From the NCBI RefSeq assembly GCF_022603395.1, contig NZ_JAIBKA010000004.1, positions 1 through 64,000 of the forward strand: a stretch of 64,000 nucleotides of DNA. The letters run 5' to 3'. Positions 17,561 through 26,200 of the stretch are shown one piece after another; within the stretch, counting starts at the first letter, position 1, and each line of letters starts with the position of its first letter. This DNA comes from Desulfoferrobacter suflitae. GTDB taxonomy: Bacteria > Desulfobacterota > Syntrophobacteria > Syntrophobacterales > Syntrophobacteraceae. The position numbers were made by a program, and so were the translations under genes. The notes below the pieces were generated by a model. That model did no database searches, was not told the DNA's origin, and saw only the letters and a list, made by a program, of their open reading frames with translations.

Positions 17561-17785
17561 TCACCTTGCTCGTACCGCTGTGCAAAAAATGGGGCGTTTC
17601 CTGGCCGTGACAGAATCGTTTCCTTTGTTGATCAAGTCACAGCCTGATTTTTCCGTCTCACAGCCACCAGGTTGTCGCCCGCAGAATACCTTGATGTCCC
17701 TTGGCTGATGCATTTCGATGGGTACCATGATCTGATCTTTGCAGAACTTGTCGGTATCCCTTGCATACGCAACGGCAATGAGCAA
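17561..17785 (-). other. Possible small exported Cys-containing protein or remnant (no good start)
   Basis: An open frame of about 74 codons ends at 17561. The protein seems to begin with a signal-peptide-like stretch (VTILFLLIAVAYA, before RDTDKFCKD) and carries five Cys. The only starts are TTG at 17785, inside the hydrophobic segment, or a non-standard codon upstream, because a stop lies about 12 codons before. It could be a broken gene or a chance frame. The surrounding 17249-17864 gap otherwise shows only AT-rich DNA. Confidence 0.2.
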
Positions 17786-17864
17786 AAATAAGATTGTGAC
17801 AATCTGGTATTAATATTTCTTCTCATGTAAATGTTTATCTAACAAATCATATAAGGAGGTAGGT

Positions 17865-18281
17865 GTGTTTAATGAATTTGCTTCAGGACTGGATGTCTTT
17901 ATGGGTGACTGGAAAGAGACTCCTGAAAGAAACAAGGAGATGTTTGTGCATTTCAAGGAATACCTCGGCAACAAGGAGAAAGTAAGGCTTGAATTCGTAC
18001 CGCGACCCGGTCTCACCTACTCACTGAGAGCCGTTCATGCCGAACAGAAAAGAAGAGGGCTGTTTGTCATGGTTGATGTGATTGAGGATTCCCCGCGCTG
18101 GCTGTCCATATGCTTCTACGCACAAATGATTAGAGATCCGGAGGAACGAGGCGACTTTGTACCCCAGGGTCTGCTTGGGGAAGATGCCGTCTGTTTTGAC
18201 ATCCAGGAATATGATGAGGAATTCATCCGATATATTGAAGGCCGGCTCGATGAAGCCTGCCGCAACGCCTCCAGGGAATAG
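17865..18281 (+). CDS. Conserved hypothetical cytoplasmic protein
   Basis: 138 residues, acidic, no signal peptide or TM; family not recognised. It starts at GTG 17865 with a strong AAGGAGGT four bases upstream. The sequence looks like one alpha/beta domain (KVRLEFVPRPGLTYSLRAV, RGLFVMVDVIEDSPRWLSIC) and a C-terminal acidic helix. It stands alone ahead of the tungstate transporter, with a hairpin after its stop, so no operon link is seen. The ribosome site and normal codon use make it a real gene; its role is unknown. Confidence 0.75.
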   Translation: MFNEFASGLDVFMGDWKETPERNKEMFVHFKEYLGNKEKVRLEFVPRPGLTYSLRAVHAEQKRRGLFVMVDVIEDSPRWLSICFYAQMIRDPEERGDFVPQGLLGEDAVCFDIQEYDEEFIRYIEGRLDEACRNASRE

Positions 18282-18284
18282 CCC

Positions 18285-18318
18285 GGCAGCTTCAGCTGCC
18301 AATACTTGTTTCTGCTCT
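18285..18318 (+). terminator. Possible terminator hairpin
   Basis: Perfect 6-bp stem GGCAGC-TTCA-GCTGCC directly after the stop of the gene at 17865, followed by a weak T-rich tract (ACTTGTTTCT). A further T7 run lies at about 18367, before the tup promoter. Confidence 0.4.
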
Positions 18319-18374
18319 GTCTGCATCCCGTATTCGACCTTTTGCGTTCGATGCTGCCCGTCCGGCTTTTTTTA

Positions 18375-18402
18375 TTGTGCGTTGTGTCAGAATTGCTATA
18401 AT
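18375..18402 (+). promoter_or_regulatory. Extended -10 promoter for tup operon
   Basis: TTGCTATAAT gives a consensus -10 (TATAAT at 18397-18402) with an extended TGN element. A weak -35 (TTGTGC at 18375) is 16 bp upstream. It lies about 83 bp before the ATG of the tungstate-binding protein. No clear repressor site was seen. Confidence 0.6.
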
Positions 18403-18485
18403 GGGCAAATGTCTGGAAGGGATGCGGGTTTTGATGAACGGCGGTGGCCGTTGGCGGGCACCGCAATGCAAAAAGGAGGTCGTGT

Positions 18486-19319
18486 ATGACGAGAACGAAA
18501 CAAGTATTGGCGGTGGCATTGATGTTTGTTGCGGTGACCGGTTTCATTGCGCCGGCCGGGGCCGAAAATCAGGTGTTGAAGATGGCAACCACCACAAGCA
18601 CCGACAATACCGGGCTTCTGGATTATCTGGCGCCGCGCTTCAAACAGGATACCGGTGTGGAGCTGCAATGGGTTTCGGTCGGCACCGGCAAGGCCCTGGA
18701 GCTTGGCAGGAACTGCGATGTGGACGTGCTCCTGGTGCATGCTCCCGCGGCGGAGAAGAAGTTTGTGGAGGAAGGCCATGGGGTTGACCGGCGCCAAGTG
18801 ATGTACAACGATTTTGTCGTCATCGGACCCAGGACCGATCCCGCCCAGGTCAGAGGTCTTGCGGTAGCGGATGCTATGAAAAAGATGGCTCGGGACAAAG
18901 CTATCTTTGTCAGCCGCGGAGACGACTCGGGGACCAACAAGAAGGAGATCGGACTTTGGAAGAAGGCGGGTATCGAAGGAATAGACAAGGAAGCCTGGTA
19001 TGTCCAGACGGGTCAGGGCATGATGGCAACCATCAATGTTGCGGCTGAACGCAACGGCTACACCCTCACGGACCGCGGGACCTACATCACTTATGAAAAC
19101 AATCAAAAGGGGAATCCGCCCCTGGTGATCCTGGTCGAAGGAGATCCCGGCCTGTTCAATCAATACAGTGTGATTCCCATCAATCCTGCCAAATGCCCTG
19201 ATACCAAATTTGACCTGGCAAAGAAGTATTCCGATTGGATGGCTTCCGAGCCGATCCAGCAGTTTATCGGTGACTTCAAGCTGCTCGATAAGCAGCTGTT
19301 TATCCCAAACGCAAAATAA
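18486..19319 (+). CDS. tupA: Tungstate ABC transporter substrate-binding protein
   Basis: 277 residues, exported. Signal peptide MTRTKQVLAVALMFVAVTG to about residue 27, then the TupA hallmark KMATTTSTDNTGLLDYLAP, VGTGKALELGRNCDVDVLL and SRGDDSGTNKKE, which line the oxyanion pocket. TupA captures tungstate (or molybdate) in the periplasm. ATG 18486 follows AAAGGAGGT; an in-frame ATG 14 codons upstream overlaps this ribosome site. First gene of tupA-tupB-tupC. Tungsten is used by formate dehydrogenases and aldehyde oxidoreductases in syntrophs and fits the molybdopterin enzyme at 51889. Confidence 0.92.
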   Translation: MTRTKQVLAVALMFVAVTGFIAPAGAENQVLKMATTTSTDNTGLLDYLAPRFKQDTGVELQWVSVGTGKALELGRNCDVDVLLVHAPAAEKKFVEEGHGVDRRQVMYNDFVVIGPRTDPAQVRGLAVADAMKKMARDKAIFVSRGDDSGTNKKEIGLWKKAGIEGIDKEAWYVQTGQGMMATINVAAERNGYTLTDRGTYITYENNQKGNPPLVILVEGDPGLFNQYSVIPINPAKCPDTKFDLAKKYSDWMASEPIQQFIGDFKLLDKQLFIPNAK

Positions 19320-19339
19320 TGGACTTATAACCGGTACCC

Positions 19340-20035
19340 ATGAACTACATTCTGGAAGGGCTGGTCAAAGCCTTTCAGCTGCTGCTGAGGGGTGATCCCG
19401 AAACCTACTCCGCTATTCGCGTAACCGTGCAGGTGTCCACCTATTCCATGCTGGCGAGCCTGTGCCTGGGACTCCCTCTGGGTTTTCTGCTGGGCTATGG
19501 CACGTTCCCGCTGAAAAAAATGGTTCGAACTCTTGTGGACACCTTGCTCTCCCTGCCCACAGTTTTGATCGGTTTGATCGTGTATGCTTTTGTGTCCTAC
19601 CGGGGCCCGTTGGGAGAGTATGGTCTGCTGTTCACGCTGCCTGCCATAGCCATCGGGCAGACCATTCTGGCTCTGCCCGTGGTGGTCGCCCTTGCGGCCA
19701 CAGCCGTGGAGAGCCTGGACCAGAGGCTGCATACAACGCTGTTGACGCTGGGTGCCAATCCACGACAATTTCTCTTATCCAATCTATGGGAAGCGCGTTT
19801 TGGACTGCTTGCCGCAGGAGTGGCGGCGTACGGCAGAGTCCTCACCGAGGTGGGAATTTCCATGATGGTGGGAGGTAATATCAAGTGGCATACGCGCACC
19901 ATCACCACTGCCGTTGCCCTGGAGACGGGCAAAGGGCAGTTCGGTATGGGTATCGCCCTGGGGTTGGTGCTCATGGCCATTGCCTTGACGGTTAATCTGT
20001 CTCTTTTCTTTCTGCGCAAGAGGACGCGTCATTGA
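19340..20035 (+). CDS. tupB: Tungstate ABC transporter permease
   Basis: 231-residue inner-membrane permease with about five to six TM helices and the EAA-loop signature (LFTLGANPRQFLLSNLWEARFGLL region, about 134-160). It forms the tungstate channel with the TupC ATPase and receives substrate from TupA. It begins 20 bp after tupA and its stop overlaps the TTG start of tupC by four bases, so the three are one operon. Lengths and order are typical of TupABC. Confidence 0.92.
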   Translation: MNYILEGLVKAFQLLLRGDPETYSAIRVTVQVSTYSMLASLCLGLPLGFLLGYGTFPLKKMVRTLVDTLLSLPTVLIGLIVYAFVSYRGPLGEYGLLFTLPAIAIGQTILALPVVVALAATAVESLDQRLHTTLLTLGANPRQFLLSNLWEARFGLLAAGVAAYGRVLTEVGISMMVGGNIKWHTRTITTAVALETGKGQFGMGIALGLVLMAIALTVNLSLFFLRKRTRH

Positions 20036-21054
20036 CCGAGAGCATCTATGCCTTGAAGGGGATTCGGCACTGTTACGGAGACCTGGTGGCCCTGAGCATT
20101 GATGATTTTGCAGTTGCTCCGGGCAGCATTATTGGTTTGGTCGGCCCCAACGGCAGCGGAAAAAGCACCTTGCTGCGGATGCTTTCCTTCCTGGAAAAAC
20201 CTTCCCAGGGGGAAATTCTGTTCAGCGGCAGCAGCGAGGAATCGTCTACCCGATCCGCCCGGCTGCATGTCACTTTGCTCGATCAGGAGCCCTACCTTCT
20301 GAAACGCTCCGTGATGGAGAATGTGGCTTACGGGCTAAAGGTGCGGGGAATGCGGCAGGGGTATGCCATACGGGTGAAGGAAGCCTTGTCCTGGGTGGGC
20401 CTGGCCCCCGAGGAGTTCGCCCGGAGGCAGTGGTATGAGCTTTCCGGCGGTGAGGCTCAGAGGGTCGCCCTGGCTTGCCGTCTGGTGCTGCATCCGCGCG
20501 TCTTGTTGTTGGATGAGCCCACCTCGAGCGTCGATGCCACCAGCGCCGCTCTCATCAAGGAAGCGTCATTGCGCGCCCGGCAGGAGTGGGGAACCACCCT
20601 GGTCATAGCGAGCCATGATTGGCCGTGGCTGCATGAGGTGTGTGATGAGGTATTCCACCTGTTTCGCGGGAGCATCATCGGGTCGGGCATGGGCAACGTG
20701 CTGTTCGGTCCGTGGACCATCCGTGCGGACGGACTTGCGGAAAAACACCTGGCAGACGGGACAGCCATCCTGGTGAGCGCTGCACCGAACGAAAAGTCGA
20801 TGGCCGTCATCGATCCCCGATCCGTTTCGGTCCATAAGGCTCCTGCCGCAACGGAGGGCCGGGCCAATACCCTCGCCGGTACCATATCGGCCCTGGCCCT
20901 GCAGAAGCACAGCGGCAGGGTGCTGGTGACCGCAACGGTCGATTCCATTCATTTTCACGCTGAGCTGTCCAGCACAGAGGTACGTGCGCGCGGTGTTTTC
21001 CCGGGAGAGCAGGCATGGGTCTGCTTTCGACCTGAGGACGTCCGCTGGATCTAG
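20032..21054 (+). CDS. tupC: Tungstate ABC transporter ATP-binding protein
   Basis: 340 residues. Walker A GPNGSGKST, signature LSGGEAQRVALA, Walker B VLLLDEPTS and H-loop ASHDW show a complete ABC ATPase. The C-terminal 115 residues are a TOBE-like oxyanion-sensing region (TLAGTISALALQKHSGRVL), as in molybdate and tungstate importers. TTG 20032 overlaps the tupB stop (TTGA), a typical coupled start; no ATG is in frame nearby. Confidence 0.9.
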   Translation: MTESIYALKGIRHCYGDLVALSIDDFAVAPGSIIGLVGPNGSGKSTLLRMLSFLEKPSQGEILFSGSSEESSTRSARLHVTLLDQEPYLLKRSVMENVAYGLKVRGMRQGYAIRVKEALSWVGLAPEEFARRQWYELSGGEAQRVALACRLVLHPRVLLLDEPTSSVDATSAALIKEASLRARQEWGTTLVIASHDWPWLHEVCDEVFHLFRGSIIGSGMGNVLFGPWTIRADGLAEKHLADGTAILVSAAPNEKSMAVIDPRSVSVHKAPAATEGRANTLAGTISALALQKHSGRVLVTATVDSIHFHAELSSTEVRARGVFPGEQAWVCFRPEDVRWI

Positions 21055-21408
21055 TCCGCATCCATCACATTTTCATCGGTACATTGGCGGGCAATCATCC
21101 GATGAGCGGGCGACTTTTTCCATCCCTGCCTTGATTTCCGTCTGCAATCCACACGAACATTAGAGAAAAGAATCATTAAGCTGAACGGCAAAGTATGGTA
21201 AAAGAACAGCCGACTGCAGAGCAAGGCTGTGGGGCCCGCACAAGCAGGCCGTTTCCATCCGCTGGCTGCACGATTCCTCTCCCTTAGGGGAAAGAGGGGA
21301 GTTTCGGATGGAGACCGGGTGCGTGTCTGCCCTGGGGTGATACCGACTGGGCTGCGGGATCCCAGCGGCTGCGGCCGGAAAACAACCATAGAGGGGAGTT
21401 GAGCAAAG
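21055..21408. other. Intergenic gap with CTCTCCC-type repeat
   Basis: 354 bp between tupC and emrA with no supported gene. A CTCTCCCTTAGGGGAAAGAGGGGAG hairpin at about 21275-21301 belongs to the same repeat family as those at 8751 and 51700. No promoter stands out. Confidence 0.5.
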
Positions 21409-22716
21409 ATGGCCGATGCGAGTGTTTCTCCTCAGGCTCAACCCAGGCGGGGCAGGAACAAGAGGATCAAGTGGTCCTGGCTGCTTGGAGCAGTGCTGGT
21501 GGGAACAGCGCTGATCAGTGCTTACTGGTGGTTTTTCATGCGCAACCGCGTGACTACCGACGACGCCTACGTTAAGGCGGACAGTGCTACGGTGAGCACT
21601 CGAGTGCCCGGAACCATAACGCGGCTGCTGGTTGACAACGATCAGTTTGTGGCCAAAGGCACCGTTTTGCTGGAGCTGGATCCGACCGACTATCAGGCGG
21701 AAGTGGATAAGAGACGTGCCGCCCTGGAGCGAACGGAAGCGGATGTCAAGGTGTCGCGGCTCACCGTTGAGCTCACCGATTCCGTCACCCAGGCCCGGGT
21801 CGAAATGGCTGAGGCGGCCCTCAAGTCGGTTCAGGACAAAGAAAGGGAAGCCCGCCATCGGTTGGACGAGCTGCAGCAGCACCGCGCCTTTGCCGAGGCG
21901 GAATTTATTCAGACGCGGCGCGATAATGAACGCTACTCGAATCTGCATAGATCCGGCGCCGGGTCGCAGCAGCAGCGGGATAAAGCGAGCACCGCCTTCA
22001 AAAAGGCGGCGGCCCAGCTGGAGGCCACGGAAGCGCAAATTGCTGCAGCCAAGGCTTCGCTGGCGGCAACCCTGCAAGATATCAAACGCGCCCGGGCGGA
22101 GCTGCAGAGCGCCCTGGCAGATCGCCTGCAAGTCCATGTGGAAAAGAACAGACTGGCTTCTCTGATAGCCAGGCGCGCGGAGATGCAGGCGGACCTGCAA
22201 ATGGCCCAGCTCAACGTGTCCTACTGTAGCGTTGCAGCGCCCATTGCGGGCTACATCGCGCAGAAGCGCATTCAGCTTGGAGACCGAGTGCAGCCGGGCC
22301 AGGCGCTCCTGGCGGTGGTGCCTTTGCAGGCCGCCTATGTGGAAGCCAATTATAAGGAAACCGAGTTGGAGCATGTGCGTCTGGGGCAGCCGGCGGAGGT
22401 GCGTGCGGATATCTACCCCGGCCACGTCTATCACGGCAAGGTGGTCGGAATTCGTGCAGGTACCGGGGCCGCCTTTTCGTTGCTGCCGCCCGAAAACGCG
22501 ACGGGCAACTGGATCAAGGTAGTCCAGCGGGTGCCGGTCAAGATCGAGCTGGATCCGCGCCCTCCTGCGGAATATCCACTGCGCGTGGGGCTTTCCCTGG
22601 TGGTGACCATATCCACTGCCGACCGGAGTGGACCGCGGCTCATTGCCGAGCACACATTAACCAGTTCAGCCGGAATGCTTCCCATTGAATCCGCAAACCG
22701 TTCCACAGACCAATAA
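21409..22716 (+). CDS. emrA: Membrane fusion protein of multidrug efflux pump
   Basis: 435 residues, EmrA/HlyD family periplasmic adaptor. One N-terminal TM (about 25-45), then a biotinyl-lipoyl-like half (VSTRVPGTITRLLVDNDQFVAKG), a long Gln/Ala/Arg-rich coiled-coil hairpin (about 95-265), the second lipoyl half (SVAAPIAGYIAQKRIQLGD) and a beta-barrel. It links an inner-membrane MFS pump to the cell envelope. It overlaps the following DHA2 transporter by about 32 bp, so the pair is coupled. Substrates are not evident. The symbol is given by family likeness. Confidence 0.85.
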   Translation: MADASVSPQAQPRRGRNKRIKWSWLLGAVLVGTALISAYWWFFMRNRVTTDDAYVKADSATVSTRVPGTITRLLVDNDQFVAKGTVLLELDPTDYQAEVDKRRAALERTEADVKVSRLTVELTDSVTQARVEMAEAALKSVQDKEREARHRLDELQQHRAFAEAEFIQTRRDNERYSNLHRSGAGSQQQRDKASTAFKKAAAQLEATEAQIAAAKASLAATLQDIKRARAELQSALADRLQVHVEKNRLASLIARRAEMQADLQMAQLNVSYCSVAAPIAGYIAQKRIQLGDRVQPGQALLAVVPLQAAYVEANYKETELEHVRLGQPAEVRADIYPGHVYHGKVVGIRAGTGAAFSLLPPENATGNWIKVVQRVPVKIELDPRPPAEYPLRVGLSLVVTISTADRSGPRLIAEHTLTSSAGMLPIESANRSTDQ

Positions 22717-24250
22717 GTGGCTGGTTGCTCTGGCGGTCATCCTGCCAACCTTCATAGAGGTCATGGACACCAGCGTGGTGAACGTCTCGCTGCCCCATAT
22801 CCAGGGGAGCCTGAGCGCGGGGGTGGATGAAGTCACCTGGGTGTTGACGTCGTACCTCGTTTCCAATGCCATCATCATACCCATCACCGGATGGCTGTCG
22901 AGCGTTTTCGGCCGCAAACGTTATCTAATTTTTTCTGTGTCGTTATTCACGTTGAGTTCGCTTGCCTGCGGAGCGGCGCCAACGCTGCCCATACTGGTGG
23001 TGGCACGCATCTTCCAAGGGTTGGGCGGCGGCGGTTTGCAGCCACTGTCCCAGGCAATTCTGCTGGAAGCCTTCCCCGTGGCCGAGCATGGCATGGCGAT
23101 GGCGGTGTTCGGCATGGGAGTGGTGTTTGCCCCCATCCTCGGTCCGGTCATTGGAGGCTGGATTACGGACAACTGGAACTGGCGCTGGGTATTTTACATC
23201 AATCTGCCGGTGGGAGCGTTGGCCATTTTCCTCGCCATTCTGCTGATCCACGATCCCCACTACATCCGCCGTGCCAGGTTTCACATCGATAAATGGGGTC
23301 TTTTCCTCATTGCGGTTGGCCTTGGCTGTCTGCAGATTGTTCTCGACAAGGGCCAGCGGGAAGACTGGTTCGATTCTCATCTTATCGTCGTGCTGAGCCT
23401 CATTGCTGTGATCTCTTTGATCGCCTTCATTATTGTTGAGCTGCGCGCCGAGCACCCGGTGGTCAACCTGCGGGTATTCCTCGATCGAACCTTTGCCGCC
23501 GGGAATGTGATCATGTTCATGGGGTTTTTCTGCCTGTTTGGCGGAATTGTCATGCTGCCGCTCTATGCCCAGACGCTGATGGGCTATACCGCGTTGTGGG
23601 CGGGTCTTCTGCTGGGACCGGGAGGTGTGGCCAGTCTGGTCATCATGCCGATCGCGGGCATCTTGATGAAAAAGGGGGTCAGTGCGCGCCTGCTGCTTGG
23701 CATCGGGTTGAGCATCATGGCCTATTCGCTGTGGTTGATGTCGGGCTTCAACCTGCAGGCCGATTTTTTCTCCATCGCCTGGCCGCGCATTGTCCAGGGG
23801 CTTGGCATGGGACTTTTTTTTGTGCCGCTTTCCGCTTCCACCTACGTCAATATTCCCAGAGAAGAAATGGGGAACGCGTCCGGGATTTTTAACCTGCTGC
23901 GCAATCTCGGGGGCAGTTTTGGAGTCGCTTTCAGCGCCACTCTCCTGGTCCAAAGGGCGCAGCTGCATCAAACCTTTCTGGTGGAAAACGTCACTCCGTT
24001 CAGCCCGCAGCTGCGCGACTATGTGAATCGGCTACTGGAGGCCCTGCCCGGTCATATGGGGGCATTTGCCGATTCCTCCCGGCTGCTTGCCGCCATCTAC
24101 CGGGAAGTGCTGAGGCAGGCCAATATGCTCGCGTTCAACGATATCTTCTGGCTGTTTGCCTGGTTTACCGCCGTGCTGGTGCCGCTCACTTTCCTGATGC
24201 GGCCGCCAAAGGGAGACGCGGCCGGGCGGGCGCCGGGCGGTGTGCACTGA
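22685..24250 (+). CDS. emrB: DHA2-family multidrug efflux MFS transporter
   Basis: 521 residues, about 14 TM helices. DHA2 markers are present: VILPTFIEVMDTSVVNVSLP in TM1, GWLSSVFGRKRYLIFSVSLF as the motif A loop, and GMGVVFAPILGPVIGGWI as motif C of drug/H+ antiporters. It is the pump partner of the EmrA-like protein it overlaps. Start TTG 22685 lies inside the end of emrA; no better ATG precedes TM1. A Usp gene follows by 24 bp. Function is proton-driven export of hydrophobic toxicants, inferred from the family. Confidence 0.88.
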   Translation: MNPQTVPQTNKWLVALAVILPTFIEVMDTSVVNVSLPHIQGSLSAGVDEVTWVLTSYLVSNAIIIPITGWLSSVFGRKRYLIFSVSLFTLSSLACGAAPTLPILVVARIFQGLGGGGLQPLSQAILLEAFPVAEHGMAMAVFGMGVVFAPILGPVIGGWITDNWNWRWVFYINLPVGALAIFLAILLIHDPHYIRRARFHIDKWGLFLIAVGLGCLQIVLDKGQREDWFDSHLIVVLSLIAVISLIAFIIVELRAEHPVVNLRVFLDRTFAAGNVIMFMGFFCLFGGIVMLPLYAQTLMGYTALWAGLLLGPGGVASLVIMPIAGILMKKGVSARLLLGIGLSIMAYSLWLMSGFNLQADFFSIAWPRIVQGLGMGLFFVPLSASTYVNIPREEMGNASGIFNLLRNLGGSFGVAFSATLLVQRAQLHQTFLVENVTPFSPQLRDYVNRLLEALPGHMGAFADSSRLLAAIYREVLRQANMLAFNDIFWLFAWFTAVLVPLTFLMRPPKGDAAGRAPGGVH

Positions 24251-24274
24251 GAACCCAGTGAGGAAGGAGCATCC

Positions 24275-25213
24275 GTGCAAGATACTATGCGCATCCTGAT
24301 CGCAGTCGACGGGTCAAATCATTCCCTCAATGCTGTCCGGTATGTCGGCCGTTATTGTTCGCACGGCGTGTTTGTCAATTTCATTCACATTCTGCCCAAG
24401 AAGCCCGAGCAGGTCTTCTGGCAGGTGAATCTGGATGAGGCTTTCATTGCCACCATGAAGGCCAGGTATCAGAGGTGGGAGCAGGAACAGCGACGAGCGG
24501 GCCGGGCGGTGCTCGAATCGGCCAGACATCATCTGGTACGCTGCGGCTTCCGGGAAAATCGCCTGCACACCATGCTGTGCGAACGACAAACGGGAACCGC
24601 TGCCGACATCGTTGCCGAGGCGCAAAACGACTACCAGGCCCTGGTGATTGGTCGGCGCGGATTGAATAAAATGGACAGCCTTTTTCTGGGGAGCGTATCC
24701 AATAGGATCGTCGAGCTTTTGAAAGACACCCCGGTGTGGCTCATTGGAGGAGATGTTCGTTCCATGAGGATATTGGTGGCCGTTGATGGTTCGCATAACT
24801 CCGCCAAGGCGGTGGAATATCTGGCCGGTTGTGCACTGAGCGGAACCGCTGAAATCGCTCTCTGCCATGTGGTCCGGGGCCTGGATTCTTTTGGTGCTCC
24901 CGTCTTTGAGCTCGATCAAGACATGGCAACGCGGCTGGAAGCATCACTGAGAGCAGGGCTGACCAAAATGTTTGACGATTACAGGGAGCGCCTGGTCAAA
25001 GCCGGCATCAGCGCGCAGCGCATTTCCACAAAATACCTGCCCCACAGCTTCAGCCGGGCGGGCGATCTTCTGCGCGCTGCGCGCCAAGGCGGGTACGGCA
25101 CCATCGTTATGGGCAGGCGGGGCATCTCAAAGGTTCGACAGTTTTTGTTGGGGCGGGTTACCGTTAAAGTCCTCAATGGTGCCGACGATTTGGCGGTTTG
25201 GATTGTGCCCTGA
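24275..25213 (+). CDS. Tandem universal stress protein (UspA x2)
   Basis: 312 residues. Domain 1 starts MRILIAVDGSNHSLNAVRYV and ends with VIGRRGLNKMDSLFLGSVSNRIVE. Domain 2 starts MRILVAVDGSHNSAKAVEYL and ends VMGRRGISKVRQFLLGRVTVKVLN. Both carry the ATP-loop pattern. GTG 24275 has AGGAAGGAG upstream; ATG 24287 four codons later is the alternative. It follows the efflux pump on the same strand. Similar to the proteins at 12993 and 15306. Confidence 0.88.
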   Translation: MQDTMRILIAVDGSNHSLNAVRYVGRYCSHGVFVNFIHILPKKPEQVFWQVNLDEAFIATMKARYQRWEQEQRRAGRAVLESARHHLVRCGFRENRLHTMLCERQTGTAADIVAEAQNDYQALVIGRRGLNKMDSLFLGSVSNRIVELLKDTPVWLIGGDVRSMRILVAVDGSHNSAKAVEYLAGCALSGTAEIALCHVVRGLDSFGAPVFELDQDMATRLEASLRAGLTKMFDDYRERLVKAGISAQRISTKYLPHSFSRAGDLLRAARQGGYGTIVMGRRGISKVRQFLLGRVTVKVLNGADDLAVWIVP

Positions 25214-25281
25214 GCAATGCCGGCATCGGATCGTGGCCCATCTTGACTCGAGAGGTATGAGAACATTAGGGAGGAGACAGC

Positions 25282-26181
25282 ATGAGAGCGATTTTAGCAG
25301 CCGTTATAGTGGGTTTTTCAGTATTTGCCCATCTTCCTTGTGCAGGGGTGTCGCTCGAGGAGGCGAGCAAGTCCGACCTGTGGCTGGAAGCCCAATTGGT
25401 GACCACCTATGCGTTGAACGACAGCTTGAACCCATTCAAATTAGATGTGAAGGTGAAAGATGGAGTGGCAGAGCTGAGCGGTGTCGTGGATACTCCCGTG
25501 GAACGTGAACTGGCCGTTGAGATCGCGCGCGGGGTGGATGGCATTCGAGAGGTTCGGGACAATATCACGGTGCACCTCCAGCCGCAGCAGGGCAGTCAGG
25601 CAAGCCCGCAACGCTCCTCCTGGTACCGGGAGATCGAAGATATGACCATCACCGCCAAAGTCAAAACGAAGCTCATGTGGAACCGCTATACCAATGGGCT
25701 CAATATGGATGTGAGCACAAATGCCGGGGTGGTGACCCTCAAGGGCCGGGTCGAAACCCGGGCCGTGCGCGATCTGGCCGGCCAGATCGCGCAAAATACC
25801 GAGGGGGTCCGCAGGGTGGACAACCAGCTGAGGGTACCCACGGACACGGCTCAACCGCAGTCGGAAAGTACCGGTGCGGGCGACCCCGTTGACCAATTGA
25901 GCGAAATGGCCGAACGGTTCAAAGGGACGGTCAGCAAGAGCCTGGAGGGGGCGGGCCGGAGCGCCGGCGATGCCTGGATCACGGCCAAGGTCAAGACCGT
26001 ACTCATGTTCAGCAGGGATGCCGAAGGGTCCGACATCCAGGTGAGCACCAAGGAGGGCGTGGTCACTCTCAGCGGAACCGTGACGAGTCAGGCTCAGGCA
26101 AGCCGTATCGTGCAAATCGCACGCGATGTACAGGATGTCAAGGAAGTGAACTCGGCGCTGATAGTGGAAGAGAGCATCTGA
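25282..26181 (+). CDS. Exported protein with three BON domains
   Basis: 299 residues. Signal peptide at 1-22 (AILAAVIVGFSVFAHLPCAG); Cys20 could serve as a weak lipobox cysteine. Three BON domains lie at about 32-100, 120-188 and 230-298, each with the GVVTLSG/VETR-type core (GVAELSGVVDTPVERE; GVVTLKGRVETRAVRD; GVVTLSGTVTSQAQAS). Pro/Gln-rich linkers separate them. BON domains bind phospholipid membranes and are linked to osmotic or envelope stress (OsmY). ATG 25282 follows GGGAGGAG. It lies between a Usp gene and a radical SAM gene. Confidence 0.87.
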   Translation: MRAILAAVIVGFSVFAHLPCAGVSLEEASKSDLWLEAQLVTTYALNDSLNPFKLDVKVKDGVAELSGVVDTPVERELAVEIARGVDGIREVRDNITVHLQPQQGSQASPQRSSWYREIEDMTITAKVKTKLMWNRYTNGLNMDVSTNAGVVTLKGRVETRAVRDLAGQIAQNTEGVRRVDNQLRVPTDTAQPQSESTGAGDPVDQLSEMAERFKGTVSKSLEGAGRSAGDAWITAKVKTVLMFSRDAEGSDIQVSTKEGVVTLSGTVTSQAQASRIVQIARDVQDVKEVNSALIVEESI

Positions 26182-26200
26182 CCGTTCCATCAGGGGTAGT

